From: an uncultured Tenacibaculum sp.
GTDB taxonomy: Bacteria; Bacteroidota; Bacteroidia; Flavobacteriales; Flavobacteriaceae
Assembly: GCF_947498805.1 (NCBI RefSeq)
Contig: NZ_CANMLT010000002.1
Span: 248,001 to 312,000, forward strand
DNA: 64,000 bases
Reading direction: 5' to 3'
Shown: piece by piece, positions 24,882-33,959 of the stretch
Numbering within the stretch: position 1 is the first letter of the stretch
How the letters are laid out: every line of letters begins with the position of its first letter
The notes under the pieces: generated by a model
Database searches by the model: none
Told to the model about the DNA's origin: nothing
The model's input: only the letters and a program-made list of their open reading frames with translations
Program-made: the position numbers and the translations under genes

Positions 24882-25925
24882 CTATTTATTAAATTCTTTA
24901 TGGGAATTAAAATTAGATAAATCCCCTTTTTCAACCTCTTTTAAAATCAGTGCAAAGGTACCATTTTCTACTTTTTCCTCATACATAAATGCTATTTCTT
25001 TTTCTTTATTTTCATTCCTATGAATTACGTCATAGAAGTTCTTGATATTGTTTGGTATAGCAAAATACTCTTCATATTTATCAAACTTTTTTTCAATTGA
25101 AATATGAAATAAACCTTGTATAAGGGCATAGAAATTAAATTTTCTTACCTCTTCCCTATCGTAATCTTCTTTATAATGTCCAGCTTCTATTAAGATTGTA
25201 TTGTGTCCTAATTTTTGAAAATTATCTCCAGTTGCAGTAGGATAAAATTCATCAGTATATCTTCCAATATGATTTGGAATAATTTCTTGTAACAAACTAT
25301 TCATTGCTACAATTACATTCATTGTTTGAATTCTACCCGTTGTTAACTTTCTCGTTTCTTCTTCAGAAGGAGCTAAAAATGAAATACTAGCTGGATTTTT
25401 TGTTCCTTCTACTCCAAATATGGTTCGTTGGTCATGAAGATTAAAGCAAAAATGTGGATTAAAATCATCTAGAACTTTTCGAAGTAGTTTACTCTCAACT
25501 GCCTTTAAATCGACAGCATCTCTATTTAGATCAATATTATCTGCATTAACACGTGTATATACCTCTGCTCCATCTGGATTTAACAATGGAATAATTTGTA
25601 TTGTACAATGTGCTAATATCGATTTTACAACCTCTGATTCTTTAAATTTTATCAAATAGTTTAATAAATCAAATACTGCTTTTGTACCAGTGCTTTCATT
25701 ACCATGCATTTGACTCCAAATTAAGATTCTCTTAGCACCGGTACCTAAACTAAACTTATATATAGGTCTGTTTTGCTCAGATTTACCAATTTGTTCAGTT
25801 TGAAATACTGCTTTATGCTTTTCAATTAAAGGAGAAACATTCTCAATGGTTATCCATCTACCGGAAAGCTCATTCTCTTTAATAGATAGATAACTTTCTT
25901 CTAAAGATTTTAACGTTAGCTCCAT
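24882..25925 (-). CDS. M14-family zinc carboxypeptidase-like protein
   Basis: 347 aa, no signal peptide. WSQMHGNESTG gives zinc ligands H74 and E77 (HxxE); LNPDGAEVYTR and NIDLNRD are the substrate-binding M14 words, and FNLHDQRTIFG near residue 163 supplies the second zinc histidine. The form resembles the cytoplasmic M14/succinylglutamate-desuccinylase-like group. It begins two bases after the class V aminotransferase gene ends, so the two are one operon; a joint role in breaking down a modified amino acid or small peptide is possible but unproven. Confidence 0.8.
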   Translation of the reverse strand: MELTLKSLEESYLSIKENELSGRWITIENVSPLIEKHKAVFQTEQIGKSEQNRPIYKFSLGTGAKRILIWSQMHGNESTGTKAVFDLLNYLIKFKESEVVKSILAHCTIQIIPLLNPDGAEVYTRVNADNIDLNRDAVDLKAVESKLLRKVLDDFNPHFCFNLHDQRTIFGVEGTKNPASISFLAPSEEETRKLTTGRIQTMNVIVAMNSLLQEIIPNHIGRYTDEFYPTATGDNFQKLGHNTILIEAGHYKEDYDREEVRKFNFYALIQGLFHISIEKKFDKYEEYFAIPNNIKNFYDVIHRNENKEKEIAFMYEEKVENGTFALILKEVEKGDLSNFNSHKEFNK

Positions 25926-25927
25926 AG

Positions 25928-27394
25928 TTATAGTGCAAACCAGTTTGCTACAAGACTTTTTTCTACAGGTGTTGCAGAAACATGAGTATAATCATTCTTA
26001 ATCATATCATATCTATAATCTTTTGACCACTCTTCTATATTTGCATGTAATTCTTTTAGAGAAGCACAGATATAGGCTACTTCATCAGATGTGATTGTTG
26101 GATGTATGGATAAACGCACCCATCCAGGTTTTTCTGTATTACAACCTTCTAAAATCTGACTTTCAATTGCTTTTGATGTTTTTTTATCAACATTTAAAAG
26201 AAAATGTCCATAGGTTCCAGCACAAGAACATCCACCTCTGGTTTGAATTCCAAAACGGTCGTTTAATAATTTTACTACTAAATTGAAATGATACCTCTCA
26301 AAATAAAAAGAGAAAATACTTAATCTATTTTTATGTTGAGGAGCTAAAATATGAACTCCTTCTAAGCTTTCTAAAGTTTCAAATAATACAGGATTGATCT
26401 CATCTTCTCTTTTCTTAATGTTATCCGTTCCCATTTGATCCTTTAACTGAATGCATAGCGCTATTTTAATAGTTTGTAAAAAAGCCGGAGTACCTCCATC
26501 TTCTCTTGTTTCTACATCGTCAAAATAATCATGATCTCCCCAAGGGTTTGTATAACTAACAGTTCCTCCACCTGGATTATCTGGAACCATATTCTTATAA
26601 AGTTTCTTATTAAATATCAATACTCCAGAAGTTGCTGGTCCTCCTAAAAATTTATGTGGAGAAAAGAAAATAGCATCCAAATACTCATCTTCATTTTCTG
26701 GATGCATATCAATATCTACATAAGGTGCAGAGCAAGCAAAATCAACAAAACACAATCCTCCATATTTATGAATTAAAGCAGCTACTTTATGATAATCTGT
26801 TTTAATACCTGTTACATTCGATCCGGCAATGATTGAAGCAATCTTTATAGGTCTATCCTTGTACTTTTCAATTGTTTCTTCAAACTTATGTAAACAAACT
26901 AAACCTGCATCGTTACATGGTACAACTGCAACATCAGCAATAGTTTCTAACCAAGAAGTTTGATTTGAGTGATGTTCCATATGAGATACAAAAACTATAG
27001 GCTTTAGTTCTTCTGGAACATTCGTATGATCTTTTAAGCTTTCTGTTACTTTAAGTCCTAAAATTCGTTGGAATTTATTTACAACACCAGTCATACCAGA
27101 ACCTTCTGTTATAAGTACATCATCTTTTGATGCATTTACATGTTGTTTGATAATATTTCTTGCTTCATGATACGCCAATGTCATAGAAGCACCAGTAGTT
27201 GATGTTTCTGTATGTGTGTTGGCCACAAAGGGACCAAATTCATTTATTAACTTCTCCTCTATTGGGCGATATAATCTTCCACTTGCTGTCCAATCAGCAT
27301 AAATAATTTTCTGCTCTCCATATGGAGATTGGAATGATTGATCTATACCTATAATATTGTTTCTAAACTGCTGAAAATATTGCTCTAAATTCAT
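25928..27394 (-). CDS. class V aminotransferase-fold PLP enzyme (cysteine desulfurase-like)
   Basis: 488 aa. FFSPHKFLGGPATSGVLIF near residue 245 holds the PLP lysine of the class V/NifS-SufS fold. Opening text YADWTASGRLYRPIEEKL and GGTPAFLQTIKIAL match a family of large NifS-like proteins found in Bacteroidetes and eukaryotes. RGGCSCAGTYGH near residue 393 looks like a cysteine desulfurase active-site loop, so desulfurase or selenocysteine lyase chemistry is possible. There is no SufU/IscU neighbour; the partner is an M14 peptidase. Substrate undetermined. Confidence 0.8.
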   Translation of the reverse strand: MNLEQYFQQFRNNIIGIDQSFQSPYGEQKIIYADWTASGRLYRPIEEKLINEFGPFVANTHTETSTTGASMTLAYHEARNIIKQHVNASKDDVLITEGSGMTGVVNKFQRILGLKVTESLKDHTNVPEELKPIVFVSHMEHHSNQTSWLETIADVAVVPCNDAGLVCLHKFEETIEKYKDRPIKIASIIAGSNVTGIKTDYHKVAALIHKYGGLCFVDFACSAPYVDIDMHPENEDEYLDAIFFSPHKFLGGPATSGVLIFNKKLYKNMVPDNPGGGTVSYTNPWGDHDYFDDVETREDGGTPAFLQTIKIALCIQLKDQMGTDNIKKREDEINPVLFETLESLEGVHILAPQHKNRLSIFSFYFERYHFNLVVKLLNDRFGIQTRGGCSCAGTYGHFLLNVDKKTSKAIESQILEGCNTEKPGWVRLSIHPTITSDEVAYICASLKELHANIEEWSKDYRYDMIKNDYTHVSATPVEKSLVANWFAL

Positions 27395-27495
27395 CTGCTA
27401 ATAGTTGTTTGAAATACGAATTTCAGTAAAATAATTGAATTGAAAAATACTTTGTTGGATATTTAACAATCCTAGTAAATTTGTATGGTTATAAA

Positions 27496-27524
27496 AAATC
27501 CCGCAAACTTGCGGGATTTCTTTT
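27496..27524 (-). terminator. terminator near the glmM 3' end
   Basis: AAATCCCGCA, loop, TGCGGGATTT; a 10-bp perfect stem. Its A-run on the plus strand becomes a T-run on the minus strand, just past the glmM stop. Confidence 0.8.
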
Positions 27525-28914
27525 ATTTAATAATTTCTTCTATTTCTTTTATAAACCTCTGAGCCAAATCATCTGCTTTGTCTTGTGAAGTAGCTTCGGT
27601 ATAAATTCTAATAATTGGTTCTGTATTTGATTTTCTTAAATGCACCCATTCATCAGCAAAATCAATTTTTACACCATCAATCGTATTTACCTCTTCATCC
27701 TTATATTTTTTAGCCATGGTAGCTAAAATCTTATCTACATCAATTTTTGGTGTTAATTGAATTTTATTTTTACTCATAAAGTAACTAGGATAACTATCAC
27801 GTAATTCTTTACAAGACATTTTTTTGTGTGCTAAGTGCGATAAAAATAACGCAACACCTACTAAAGAATCTCTTCCGTAATGAGAATCTGGGTAAATAAT
27901 ACCACCGTTCCCTTCTCCTCCAATAACAGTATCTGTAGCCTTCATCATCTTTACCACATTCACCTCTCCTACTGCACTTGCAGTATAGGTTCCTCCGTGT
28001 TTTTCTGTAACATCTCTTAAAGCTCTTGAAGATGATAAATTAGAAACAGTATTTCCTCCTCCTAACTTACCTAAAACATAATCTGCACAAGCTACTAAAG
28101 TATATTCTTCTCCAAACATAGAACCATCTTCTGAGATTAAGGCTAATCTGTCTACATCTGGATCAACTACAATACCTAAATCAGCTTTCTTTTTAACCAC
28201 CAATTCAGAAATATCCGTTAGATGCTCTTTTAATGGTTCTGGATTATGAGGAAAATGACCATTAGGCTCACAATACAGCTCTACACATTTTACTCCTAGT
28301 TCTTTTAAAAGCATTGGTATAGCAATACCTCCTGTAGAATTAACCCCATCTACCACTACTTTAAACTTAGCTTTCTTAATGGCTTTTTTATCTACTAAAT
28401 CAAGCTTTAATACTTCTTTAATATGTTTCTTTATATAATTTTTCTTCTTTTTATAAGAACCTAAATCATCTACTTCTGCAAAATTTAAAGCATCACTTTC
28501 AGCTAATTCTAAAACTTCCGCACCATCTTCTCCATCTATAAACTCACCTTTTTCATTCAAAAGTTTTAAAGCATTCCATTGTTTTGGGTTATGAGAAGCT
28601 GTTAAAATTATTCCTCCATCAGCTTTTTCAATTGGTACAGCAACTTCAACCGTTGGTGTTGTAGACAACCCTAAATCTAGCACATCAATACCTAGCCCTA
28701 TTAAAGTATTAGAAACTAGGCTACTAATCATTTTACCAGAAATACGAGCATCTCTACCAATGATTATCTTTATTTTTTCTTTTTCTGAGTTTTTATTCTT
28801 TATAAAAGTACCATAGGCAGCAGCAAATTTTACTGCATCAATCGGAGTTAAATTATCTCCAATACTACCCCCAATTGTTCCCCTAATTCCGGATATAGAT
28901 TTGATTAATGTCAT
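27523..28914 (-). CDS. glmM: phosphoglucosamine mutase GlmM
   Basis: 463 aa. TASHNPKQWN contains the phosphorylated serine S107, DPDVDRLAL the magnesium aspartates, GEGNGG the sugar-binding loop and RKSNTEPIIRIYTEA the phosphate-binding loop, all in alpha-phosphohexomutase order. It interconverts glucosamine-6-phosphate and glucosamine-1-phosphate for UDP-GlcNAc and cell-wall synthesis in the cytoplasm. Phosphomannomutase/phosphoglucomutase activity is the alternative in this superfamily. Divergent from the zinc-ribbon gene, with its own -7 box. Confidence 0.88.
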   Translation of the reverse strand: MTLIKSISGIRGTIGGSIGDNLTPIDAVKFAAAYGTFIKNKNSEKEKIKIIIGRDARISGKMISSLVSNTLIGLGIDVLDLGLSTTPTVEVAVPIEKADGGIILTASHNPKQWNALKLLNEKGEFIDGEDGAEVLELAESDALNFAEVDDLGSYKKKKNYIKKHIKEVLKLDLVDKKAIKKAKFKVVVDGVNSTGGIAIPMLLKELGVKCVELYCEPNGHFPHNPEPLKEHLTDISELVVKKKADLGIVVDPDVDRLALISEDGSMFGEEYTLVACADYVLGKLGGGNTVSNLSSSRALRDVTEKHGGTYTASAVGEVNVVKMMKATDTVIGGEGNGGIIYPDSHYGRDSLVGVALFLSHLAHKKMSCKELRDSYPSYFMSKNKIQLTPKIDVDKILATMAKKYKDEEVNTIDGVKIDFADEWVHLRKSNTEPIIRIYTEATSQDKADDLAQRFIKEIEEIIK

Positions 28915-28934
28915 ATTAATTTTTTCAGTTTTTA

Positions 28935-28982
28935 CAAAGATAAAACTTCTTACAAATTAAGAATAACAAAAACTTATATTTG
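28935..28982. promoter_or_regulatory. divergent promoters of glmM and the zinc-ribbon gene
   Basis: Minus strand TATCTTTG at 28935-28942 (for glmM, start 28914) and plus strand TATATTTG at 28975-28982 (for the gene at 29002) are both exact TAnnTTTG boxes, 20-21 bases from their start codons. Confidence 0.6.
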
Positions 28983-29001
28983 CCTAAAAATTAAAAATGA
29001 T

Positions 29002-29523
29002 ATGGAAAATACTTTAACCCAAGAACAATTGGTTTGTTCTTTTTGTAAGATTGAAATTGAAAAAGATGTTGTTTATTGTCCCAATTGTGGGCATCCAGAA
29101 AACGGAACTGATAAAGAAAGAGCCCAATTCTTTGCTAAAAGGGCAATGCAGAAAAACAAAAATATTGATGCCGGCCAAAAAATAAAATCTGCTAGAAACA
29201 CCTTATTTGTATTAAGCAGTCTGGTAATTGTATTTGGCTTTGTGATGTATTCATCTAGTGGTAGTACAATTGAACTAGCAATGAACTTTTTTGTCGCTTT
29301 TATCTATTTAGCACTTGCATTTTGGTCTGAGAAAAAGCCTTTCATAGCCTTACTAGTTGGTTTATTACTTTATATAACTTTAATAGCTGTATCTGCTATC
29401 ATTGAACCGTTGAGTCTTGTAAAAGGTTTCATTTGGAAGATTATCATTATTTCTTATTTAGGAAAAGGCTTGTATTCTGCAAATGAATTAAGAAAAACAA
29501 CAACAGGTGATACAGTGCAATAA
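29002..29523 (+). CDS. zinc-ribbon membrane protein
   Basis: 173 aa. Residues 12-31 form a zinc ribbon with C-x2-C twice (CSFC, CPNC), followed by a charged linker and four membrane helices in residues 65-160. It overlaps the next gene, another N-terminal zinc-ribbon membrane protein, by 17 bases. Such ribbons may mediate protein contacts at the cytoplasmic face. Function unknown; the coupled CPBP protease is the best clue. Confidence 0.75.
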   Translation: MENTLTQEQLVCSFCKIEIEKDVVYCPNCGHPENGTDKERAQFFAKRAMQKNKNIDAGQKIKSARNTLFVLSSLVIVFGFVMYSSSGSTIELAMNFFVAFIYLALAFWSEKKPFIALLVGLLLYITLIAVSAIIEPLSLVKGFIWKIIIISYLGKGLYSANELRKTTTGDTVQ

Positions 29524-30250
29524 TTGTAAGAAAAACTATTCATCTAAGGTAAACTTCTGTGCTGTTTGTGGTAAAGAAATTATGCATTCTAAAAAGTCAT
29601 CACAGACATTAGATTACATCATTGCTTTTTATGTCTCTATAATCGTTTACCTAGGTGTTTCATTCTATGTTTTTGATTCATACCCCAACAATTTGTGGGT
29701 TGAAATTATAATGGAAAGTATGTTTGCGTTATTAGTACTAGCTTTTTCTTTTTTTGATTATAAAGAAATAGTCAAACTATATAGTGTTCCAAAGCTTGAT
29801 CACTGGATTGTGTTATTTATTTTATTCTCTTTTATAAATGCATTCCTGGTTCATTATTTTGTAGATTATGTCAACCAATTAATAGCAACAGATACGTTGT
29901 TTACTATTAATTATTATGAAGAGTACACCTATATAGAAAACCCTTTTTTGTGGTCTTTTATATTCATGGCTGTATTACCTCCAATTTTTGAAGAACTAGC
30001 TTTTAGAGGAGCTTTATTTAATGCGCTAAGTAAGAGTACTAGTATAAAAGTAACTATTGTAACTACCTCTTTTTTGTTCGCTTTAGTTCATTTATCGGTA
30101 TTATCTATTATTTGGATCTTCCCTTTCGGAATACTCCTTGGTTATTTAAGATGGAAATACAACTCTTTATGGATACCTATGATTATTCATTTTATTCATA
30201 ATTTCACAATATTATTAATTGATTATTACGCATATATTCCTGTTGAATAA
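29507..30250 (+). CDS. CPBP-family intramembrane protease with N-terminal zinc ribbon
   Basis: 247 aa from a GTG start inside the previous gene; this start is chosen because it keeps the complete ribbon C4-x2-C7 ... C18-x2-C21. Six to eight membrane helices follow. The CPBP/Rce1 (ABI) motifs are present: E162-E163-x3-R167, H195, and H228 with H231-N. Relatives cleave CAAX-like substrates or process peptides and bacteriocin leaders. Coupled to the zinc-ribbon membrane protein before it, suggesting a two-subunit membrane unit. Substrate unknown. Confidence 0.85.
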   Translation: MIQCNNCKKNYSSKVNFCAVCGKEIMHSKKSSQTLDYIIAFYVSIIVYLGVSFYVFDSYPNNLWVEIIMESMFALLVLAFSFFDYKEIVKLYSVPKLDHWIVLFILFSFINAFLVHYFVDYVNQLIATDTLFTINYYEEYTYIENPFLWSFIFMAVLPPIFEELAFRGALFNALSKSTSIKVTIVTTSFLFALVHLSVLSIIWIFPFGILLGYLRWKYNSLWIPMIIHFIHNFTILLIDYYAYIPVE

Positions 30251-30255
30251 AATAT

Positions 30256-30288
30256 AAAAACCGCTATACGTGTATAGCGGTTTTTTTT
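30256..30288 (+). terminator. terminator after the CPBP gene
   Basis: AAAAACCGCTATAC, loop GT, GTATAGCGGTTTTT plus T-run; a 14-bp perfect arm pair five bases past the stop, serving the convergent M43 gene too. Confidence 0.85.
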
Positions 30289-30313
30289 AGGTAGTTTTTT
30301 AATAATAACTTGG

Positions 30314-31717
30314 TTATATATCTAAATCTTTATATACTTTTTTCCTTGTTATTTTCCCTTTTGAGTTTTCTAGTTTTATAATATTTAAACCATTTGATAA
30401 ATGATTGATAACTCCATCATTATTTATATCATTTGAATTGAGTTCTTTCCGTTCAAATTCACCTGAAAAACTACGTCCAAATCGTGCAATTACACCCTTA
30501 GTGTATTCACTTTGATTAGGTATGTTACAGTTTACTGTTTTTGAAGTAGATATCTGTATAATTTTAACTGCTGTATAAAATGGATGACCATCAGGGGTTT
30601 CATATTTTGAATAAAATCTTTCTCTATTTAATTGTGTATTAACACAAGGGACGAATTCGTAGTCGAATCCTTTTTGAAAAGAAACATTATTCGATTTATT
30701 CATTACTGAAGCACCTAAATAATCCACTTCATAATTTCCTTTGTAAGGATAATATAAACTTTCAATAGTATTCAATGTATTTCTCAATACAGCACTACTA
30801 CCCAACATATTTCGCATCCGTTGAACTTGCCCTTCTGAGAAGTAGGCATTTTCTAAAGACCTACAAGGTAATGTATTTGAACTCATGAAATTATTAGCCG
30901 GAACTTTTGTCACGCCAGCTCCACATTTATTATTCTTGTTTTTTCCAATATATGTGCTACAATCAGAAGCTACTTCATCCTTATCAAAAGGAACCGATGC
31001 TAAAGTATCATCTACTCCATCATTTCTTATAACCGTTTCACATATAGCAGAATCCCAATTATGATGTGTGTGCTGCAATGAAAAGTTATGACCTATTTCA
31101 TGAACTAAACTAGAAGTTAACAAATAATCATCATCCATTATAGTTGTTATTCCTACTCTAGTAGCTGCACCAGACAAACTTTTTTCATCTCTAGGGTGCA
31201 ATGCTATATCTTTAACTACAAATACATTTAAACTGTTAGTATCAAATACACTTTTCTCTTTCGAGTGCGTTATTAAATGCTGAAAAGTATTTGTACCTCC
31301 TAGATAAACCTTTAAAAAGTCTTTATTAAAAAGATAATCAAACCCTTTTAGCTTAAAATATATTCGATGTTGGTTGAATGTTTCATTAAGTAATGCTACG
31401 GCATCTAAAATATGTTCTTCATTAATTTTATATTCAGTTTTATACTTCTCTTCAAGAATATGAAAATAGATATTTATTACAATATTTTCATTAGCCCTAA
31501 AGGAAGAGTCTCTTGCATTGTAGGCTTCTAATTTTACATCATTGTGCGAATTCCTAATGCATTGTAAAGGAACTATTTTATGTTCCTCAAGATAACTCTC
31601 AACTTCACTTAAGCCAATTTTTTGACTAGTAATAAGATTATTTAAGTTTGTTTGTGAAATTGTAACATGTGTGATAAGGGAAAAAAACAAGGCTATGAGC
31701 GTTGTTGTTTCTTTCAT
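30314..31717 (-). CDS. secreted M43 (pappalysin-like) metalloprotease
   Basis: 467 aa. Signal peptide to about residue 21 (ISQ). The metzincin zinc motif H206-E-I-G-H-N-F-S-L-Q-H216 is exact, and NFMSSN near residue 278 is the Met-turn; cysteine pairs typical of secreted M43 enzymes follow. The last 25 residues, LSNGLNIIKLENSKGKITRK followed by KVYK, read like the final strands of a type IX secretion (T9SS) sorting domain, but the usual earlier half (YPNP motif) is missing and a DINNDG calcium-type loop stands before it. Likely exported and possibly surface-bound; digests protein or peptides. Confidence 0.88.
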   Translation of the reverse strand: MKETTTLIALFFSLITHVTISQTNLNNLITSQKIGLSEVESYLEEHKIVPLQCIRNSHNDVKLEAYNARDSSFRANENIVINIYFHILEEKYKTEYKINEEHILDAVALLNETFNQHRIYFKLKGFDYLFNKDFLKVYLGGTNTFQHLITHSKEKSVFDTNSLNVFVVKDIALHPRDEKSLSGAATRVGITTIMDDDYLLTSSLVHEIGHNFSLQHTHHNWDSAICETVIRNDGVDDTLASVPFDKDEVASDCSTYIGKNKNNKCGAGVTKVPANNFMSSNTLPCRSLENAYFSEGQVQRMRNMLGSSAVLRNTLNTIESLYYPYKGNYEVDYLGASVMNKSNNVSFQKGFDYEFVPCVNTQLNRERFYSKYETPDGHPFYTAVKIIQISTSKTVNCNIPNQSEYTKGVIARFGRSFSGEFERKELNSNDINNDGVINHLSNGLNIIKLENSKGKITRKKVYKDLDI

Positions 31718-31945
31718 TTTAGATTAAGTTAAAAATTAAGCTATAGACACATAATTCTCAATCTAATTTCTGTGGAACGCCTGGGGGACTTCTAAACAAA
31801 AATTACATTAAAATTAATTTACATCGATGTTGTTTTTCGACAAACACATCGTATTATCAATTGAATTTCAAATCGTTGCAACGTTTAAATATACTAATTT
31901 TCAACTATGTTTAAAAAACGTTCATCGAAAAAAACGACATAAAAA

Positions 31946-31971
31946 AAACCGCTACATAATTGCAGCGGTTT
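31946..31971 (-). terminator. terminator after rpsA
   Basis: Minus strand AAACCGCT ... AGCGGTTT followed by a T-run; an 8-bp stem with a 10-base loop, about 22 bases past the rpsA stop. Confidence 0.75.
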
Positions 31972-31993
31972 AAAATTTATAATGTTTGGAAAA

Positions 31994-33763
31994 TTATTTT
32001 CCTTCCATTTTTCTTTTTAATTCAGCTAATCCACCGATATCTCCTAAAGTAGTTTTTTCTACTTCTTGAGCTTTCTTAGCAGCAGCTTGTACATTTCTCT
32101 TTTCTTCTTCTTTGAAGATAGAAGTATGAGAAACAACGATTCTACGGTATTCTTTGCTAAACTCTGTTACAACGAATTGTACAGTATCTCCTTTAGCTAA
32201 TTTACCACCGTCTTCTTTTTCTAAGAAACGAGTTGGTGCGAAAGCTTCTACTCCATCAGCAAAAGCAACAGTTGCTCCTTTATCGTTCTTTTCTTTAATA
32301 GTACCTTCGTGAGTTGATCCGATAGCATAAGTAGCTTCATGAGCATCCCAAGGATTATCTTGAGTTTGCTTGTGACCTAAATTTAACTTACGGTTTTCAA
32401 CATCTAATTCTAATACTTGAACTTCTAACTTATCACCTACAGTTACAAAATCTGATGGGTGCTTAATTTTCTTAGTCCAAGATAAATCAGAAATATAAAC
32501 TAATCCGTCGATACCTTCTTCTAACTCTACGAATACACCAAAGTTAGTGTAGTTACGTACAGTACCTTCGTGCTTAGAACCTACTGGGTATTTAGTAGTA
32601 ATATCAGTCCATGGATCTGGGTGTAATTGCTTCATACCTAAAGACATCTTACGCTCTTCGCGGTCTAATGTTAAGATTTGAGCTTCTACTTCGTCTCCTA
32701 CTTTTACGAAATCTTGAGCAGAACGTAAGTGAGTAGACCAAGACATTTCAGATACGTGGATTAATCCTTCAACACCTTCAGCAACTTCTACAAATGCACC
32801 GTAATCAGCTAAAACAACTACTTTACCTTTTACGTTATCTCCAACTTTTAAGTCTGAACTTAACGCTTCCCATGGGTGAGCAGATAATTGCTTTAATCCT
32901 AATTGGATTCTTGACTTGTTATCATCAAAGTCTAAGATTACAACATTTAATTTTTGATCTAATTCAACAACTTCGTTCGGGTGGTTGATACGAGACCAAG
33001 ATAAATCAGTAATGTGAATTAATCCGTCAACACCTCCTAAGTCAACAAATACACCATAAGAAGTTACATTTTTAACAACTCCTTCTAATACTTGTCCTTT
33101 TTCTAATTGACCGATGATTTCACGTTTTTGATCTTCTAAATCAGCTTCGATTAATGCTTTGTGAGATACAACTACGTTCTTAAATTCGTGGTTAATCTTA
33201 ACAACCTTGAATTCCATAGTCTTCTCAACATATTGATCGTAATCACGGATAGGCTTCACATCAATTTGAGAACCTGGTAAGAATGCTTCAATACCAAATA
33301 CATCAACGATCATACCTCCACGAGTTCTACACTTAACAAAACCGTTAACGATTTCTCCAGTTTCGTGAGCGTTGTTAACACGATCCCAAGCTTTGATTAC
33401 ACGTGCTTTTTTGTGAGATAATACTAATTGACCAGTGCTATCTTCTCTCTTGTCAACTAATACCTCTACAGTATCTCCAACAGCTAAGTTAGGGTTGTAA
33501 CGGAATTCGTTTAAAGAAATAACTCCTTCTGACTTAGAGTTGATATCGATAATCGCATCTCTATCAGTAATTCTTGTTACTAAACCTTCGATAACATCAC
33601 GCTCGTTTACGAAACCTACAGTTCCTTCTAAAGCTTTTTCGAATTCTTTTAATTTAGCCTCATCAACTTCATCAATACCTTCTTCGTATTTGTGCCAATT
33701 AAATGTTGCTAAAAATTCTGCTGGATTTACAGCTTCTGCTGTGTTTTTTGTTTCTTCAGACAT
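31994..33763 (-). CDS. rpsA: 30S ribosomal protein S1
   Basis: 589 aa. Six S1 RNA-binding repeats from about residue 50 to 550, the middle ones with the clear pattern G-x-V-x(4)-YG-V-F-V-x-L/E-x-G-V-x-GL-I/V-H/Y-S (for example NVTSYGVFVDLGGVDGLIHI). The acidic N-terminal part (WHKYEEGIDEVDEAKL) is typical of Bacteroidetes S1. It brings mRNA to the 30S subunit during initiation. Codon choice appears richer in preferred codons than in its neighbours, as for other ribosomal genes. Its -7 box lies 125 bases upstream, giving a leader of over 100 bases. Confidence 0.95.
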   Translation of the reverse strand: MSEETKNTAEAVNPAEFLATFNWHKYEEGIDEVDEAKLKEFEKALEGTVGFVNERDVIEGLVTRITDRDAIIDINSKSEGVISLNEFRYNPNLAVGDTVEVLVDKREDSTGQLVLSHKKARVIKAWDRVNNAHETGEIVNGFVKCRTRGGMIVDVFGIEAFLPGSQIDVKPIRDYDQYVEKTMEFKVVKINHEFKNVVVSHKALIEADLEDQKREIIGQLEKGQVLEGVVKNVTSYGVFVDLGGVDGLIHITDLSWSRINHPNEVVELDQKLNVVILDFDDNKSRIQLGLKQLSAHPWEALSSDLKVGDNVKGKVVVLADYGAFVEVAEGVEGLIHVSEMSWSTHLRSAQDFVKVGDEVEAQILTLDREERKMSLGMKQLHPDPWTDITTKYPVGSKHEGTVRNYTNFGVFVELEEGIDGLVYISDLSWTKKIKHPSDFVTVGDKLEVQVLELDVENRKLNLGHKQTQDNPWDAHEATYAIGSTHEGTIKEKNDKGATVAFADGVEAFAPTRFLEKEDGGKLAKGDTVQFVVTEFSKEYRRIVVSHTSIFKEEEKRNVQAAAKKAQEVEKTTLGDIGGLAELKRKMEGK

Positions 33764-33887
33764 GTCTGAAAATAATTTTGTATCTTTTTGTTAGTCAGAT
33801 TTTTAACGATACTAACGCCAAGAGAAATTAAACTTAATATAAATATAATTTGAAACCTTTCTAAATCCGTTCTCGTAAAAAGGCGTG

Positions 33888-33895
33888 CAAATGTA
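33888..33895 (-). promoter_or_regulatory. rpsA promoter -7 box
   Basis: TACATTTG on the minus strand, an exact TAnnTTTG match. It implies a 5' leader of about 115 bases before the rpsA ATG at 33763, long for this window and room for translational autoregulation. Confidence 0.5.
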
Positions 33896-33959
33896 CGGAT
33901 TATTAATGAGTTAACCTAAAAAACAACATTGAAAAACGGAAAAACAAACAATTGTAAGA

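Noticed and set aside
32794..32988. Frame antisense to rpsA
   Set aside because: Arises from the repetitive S1 coding sequence; no promoter or ribosome site.
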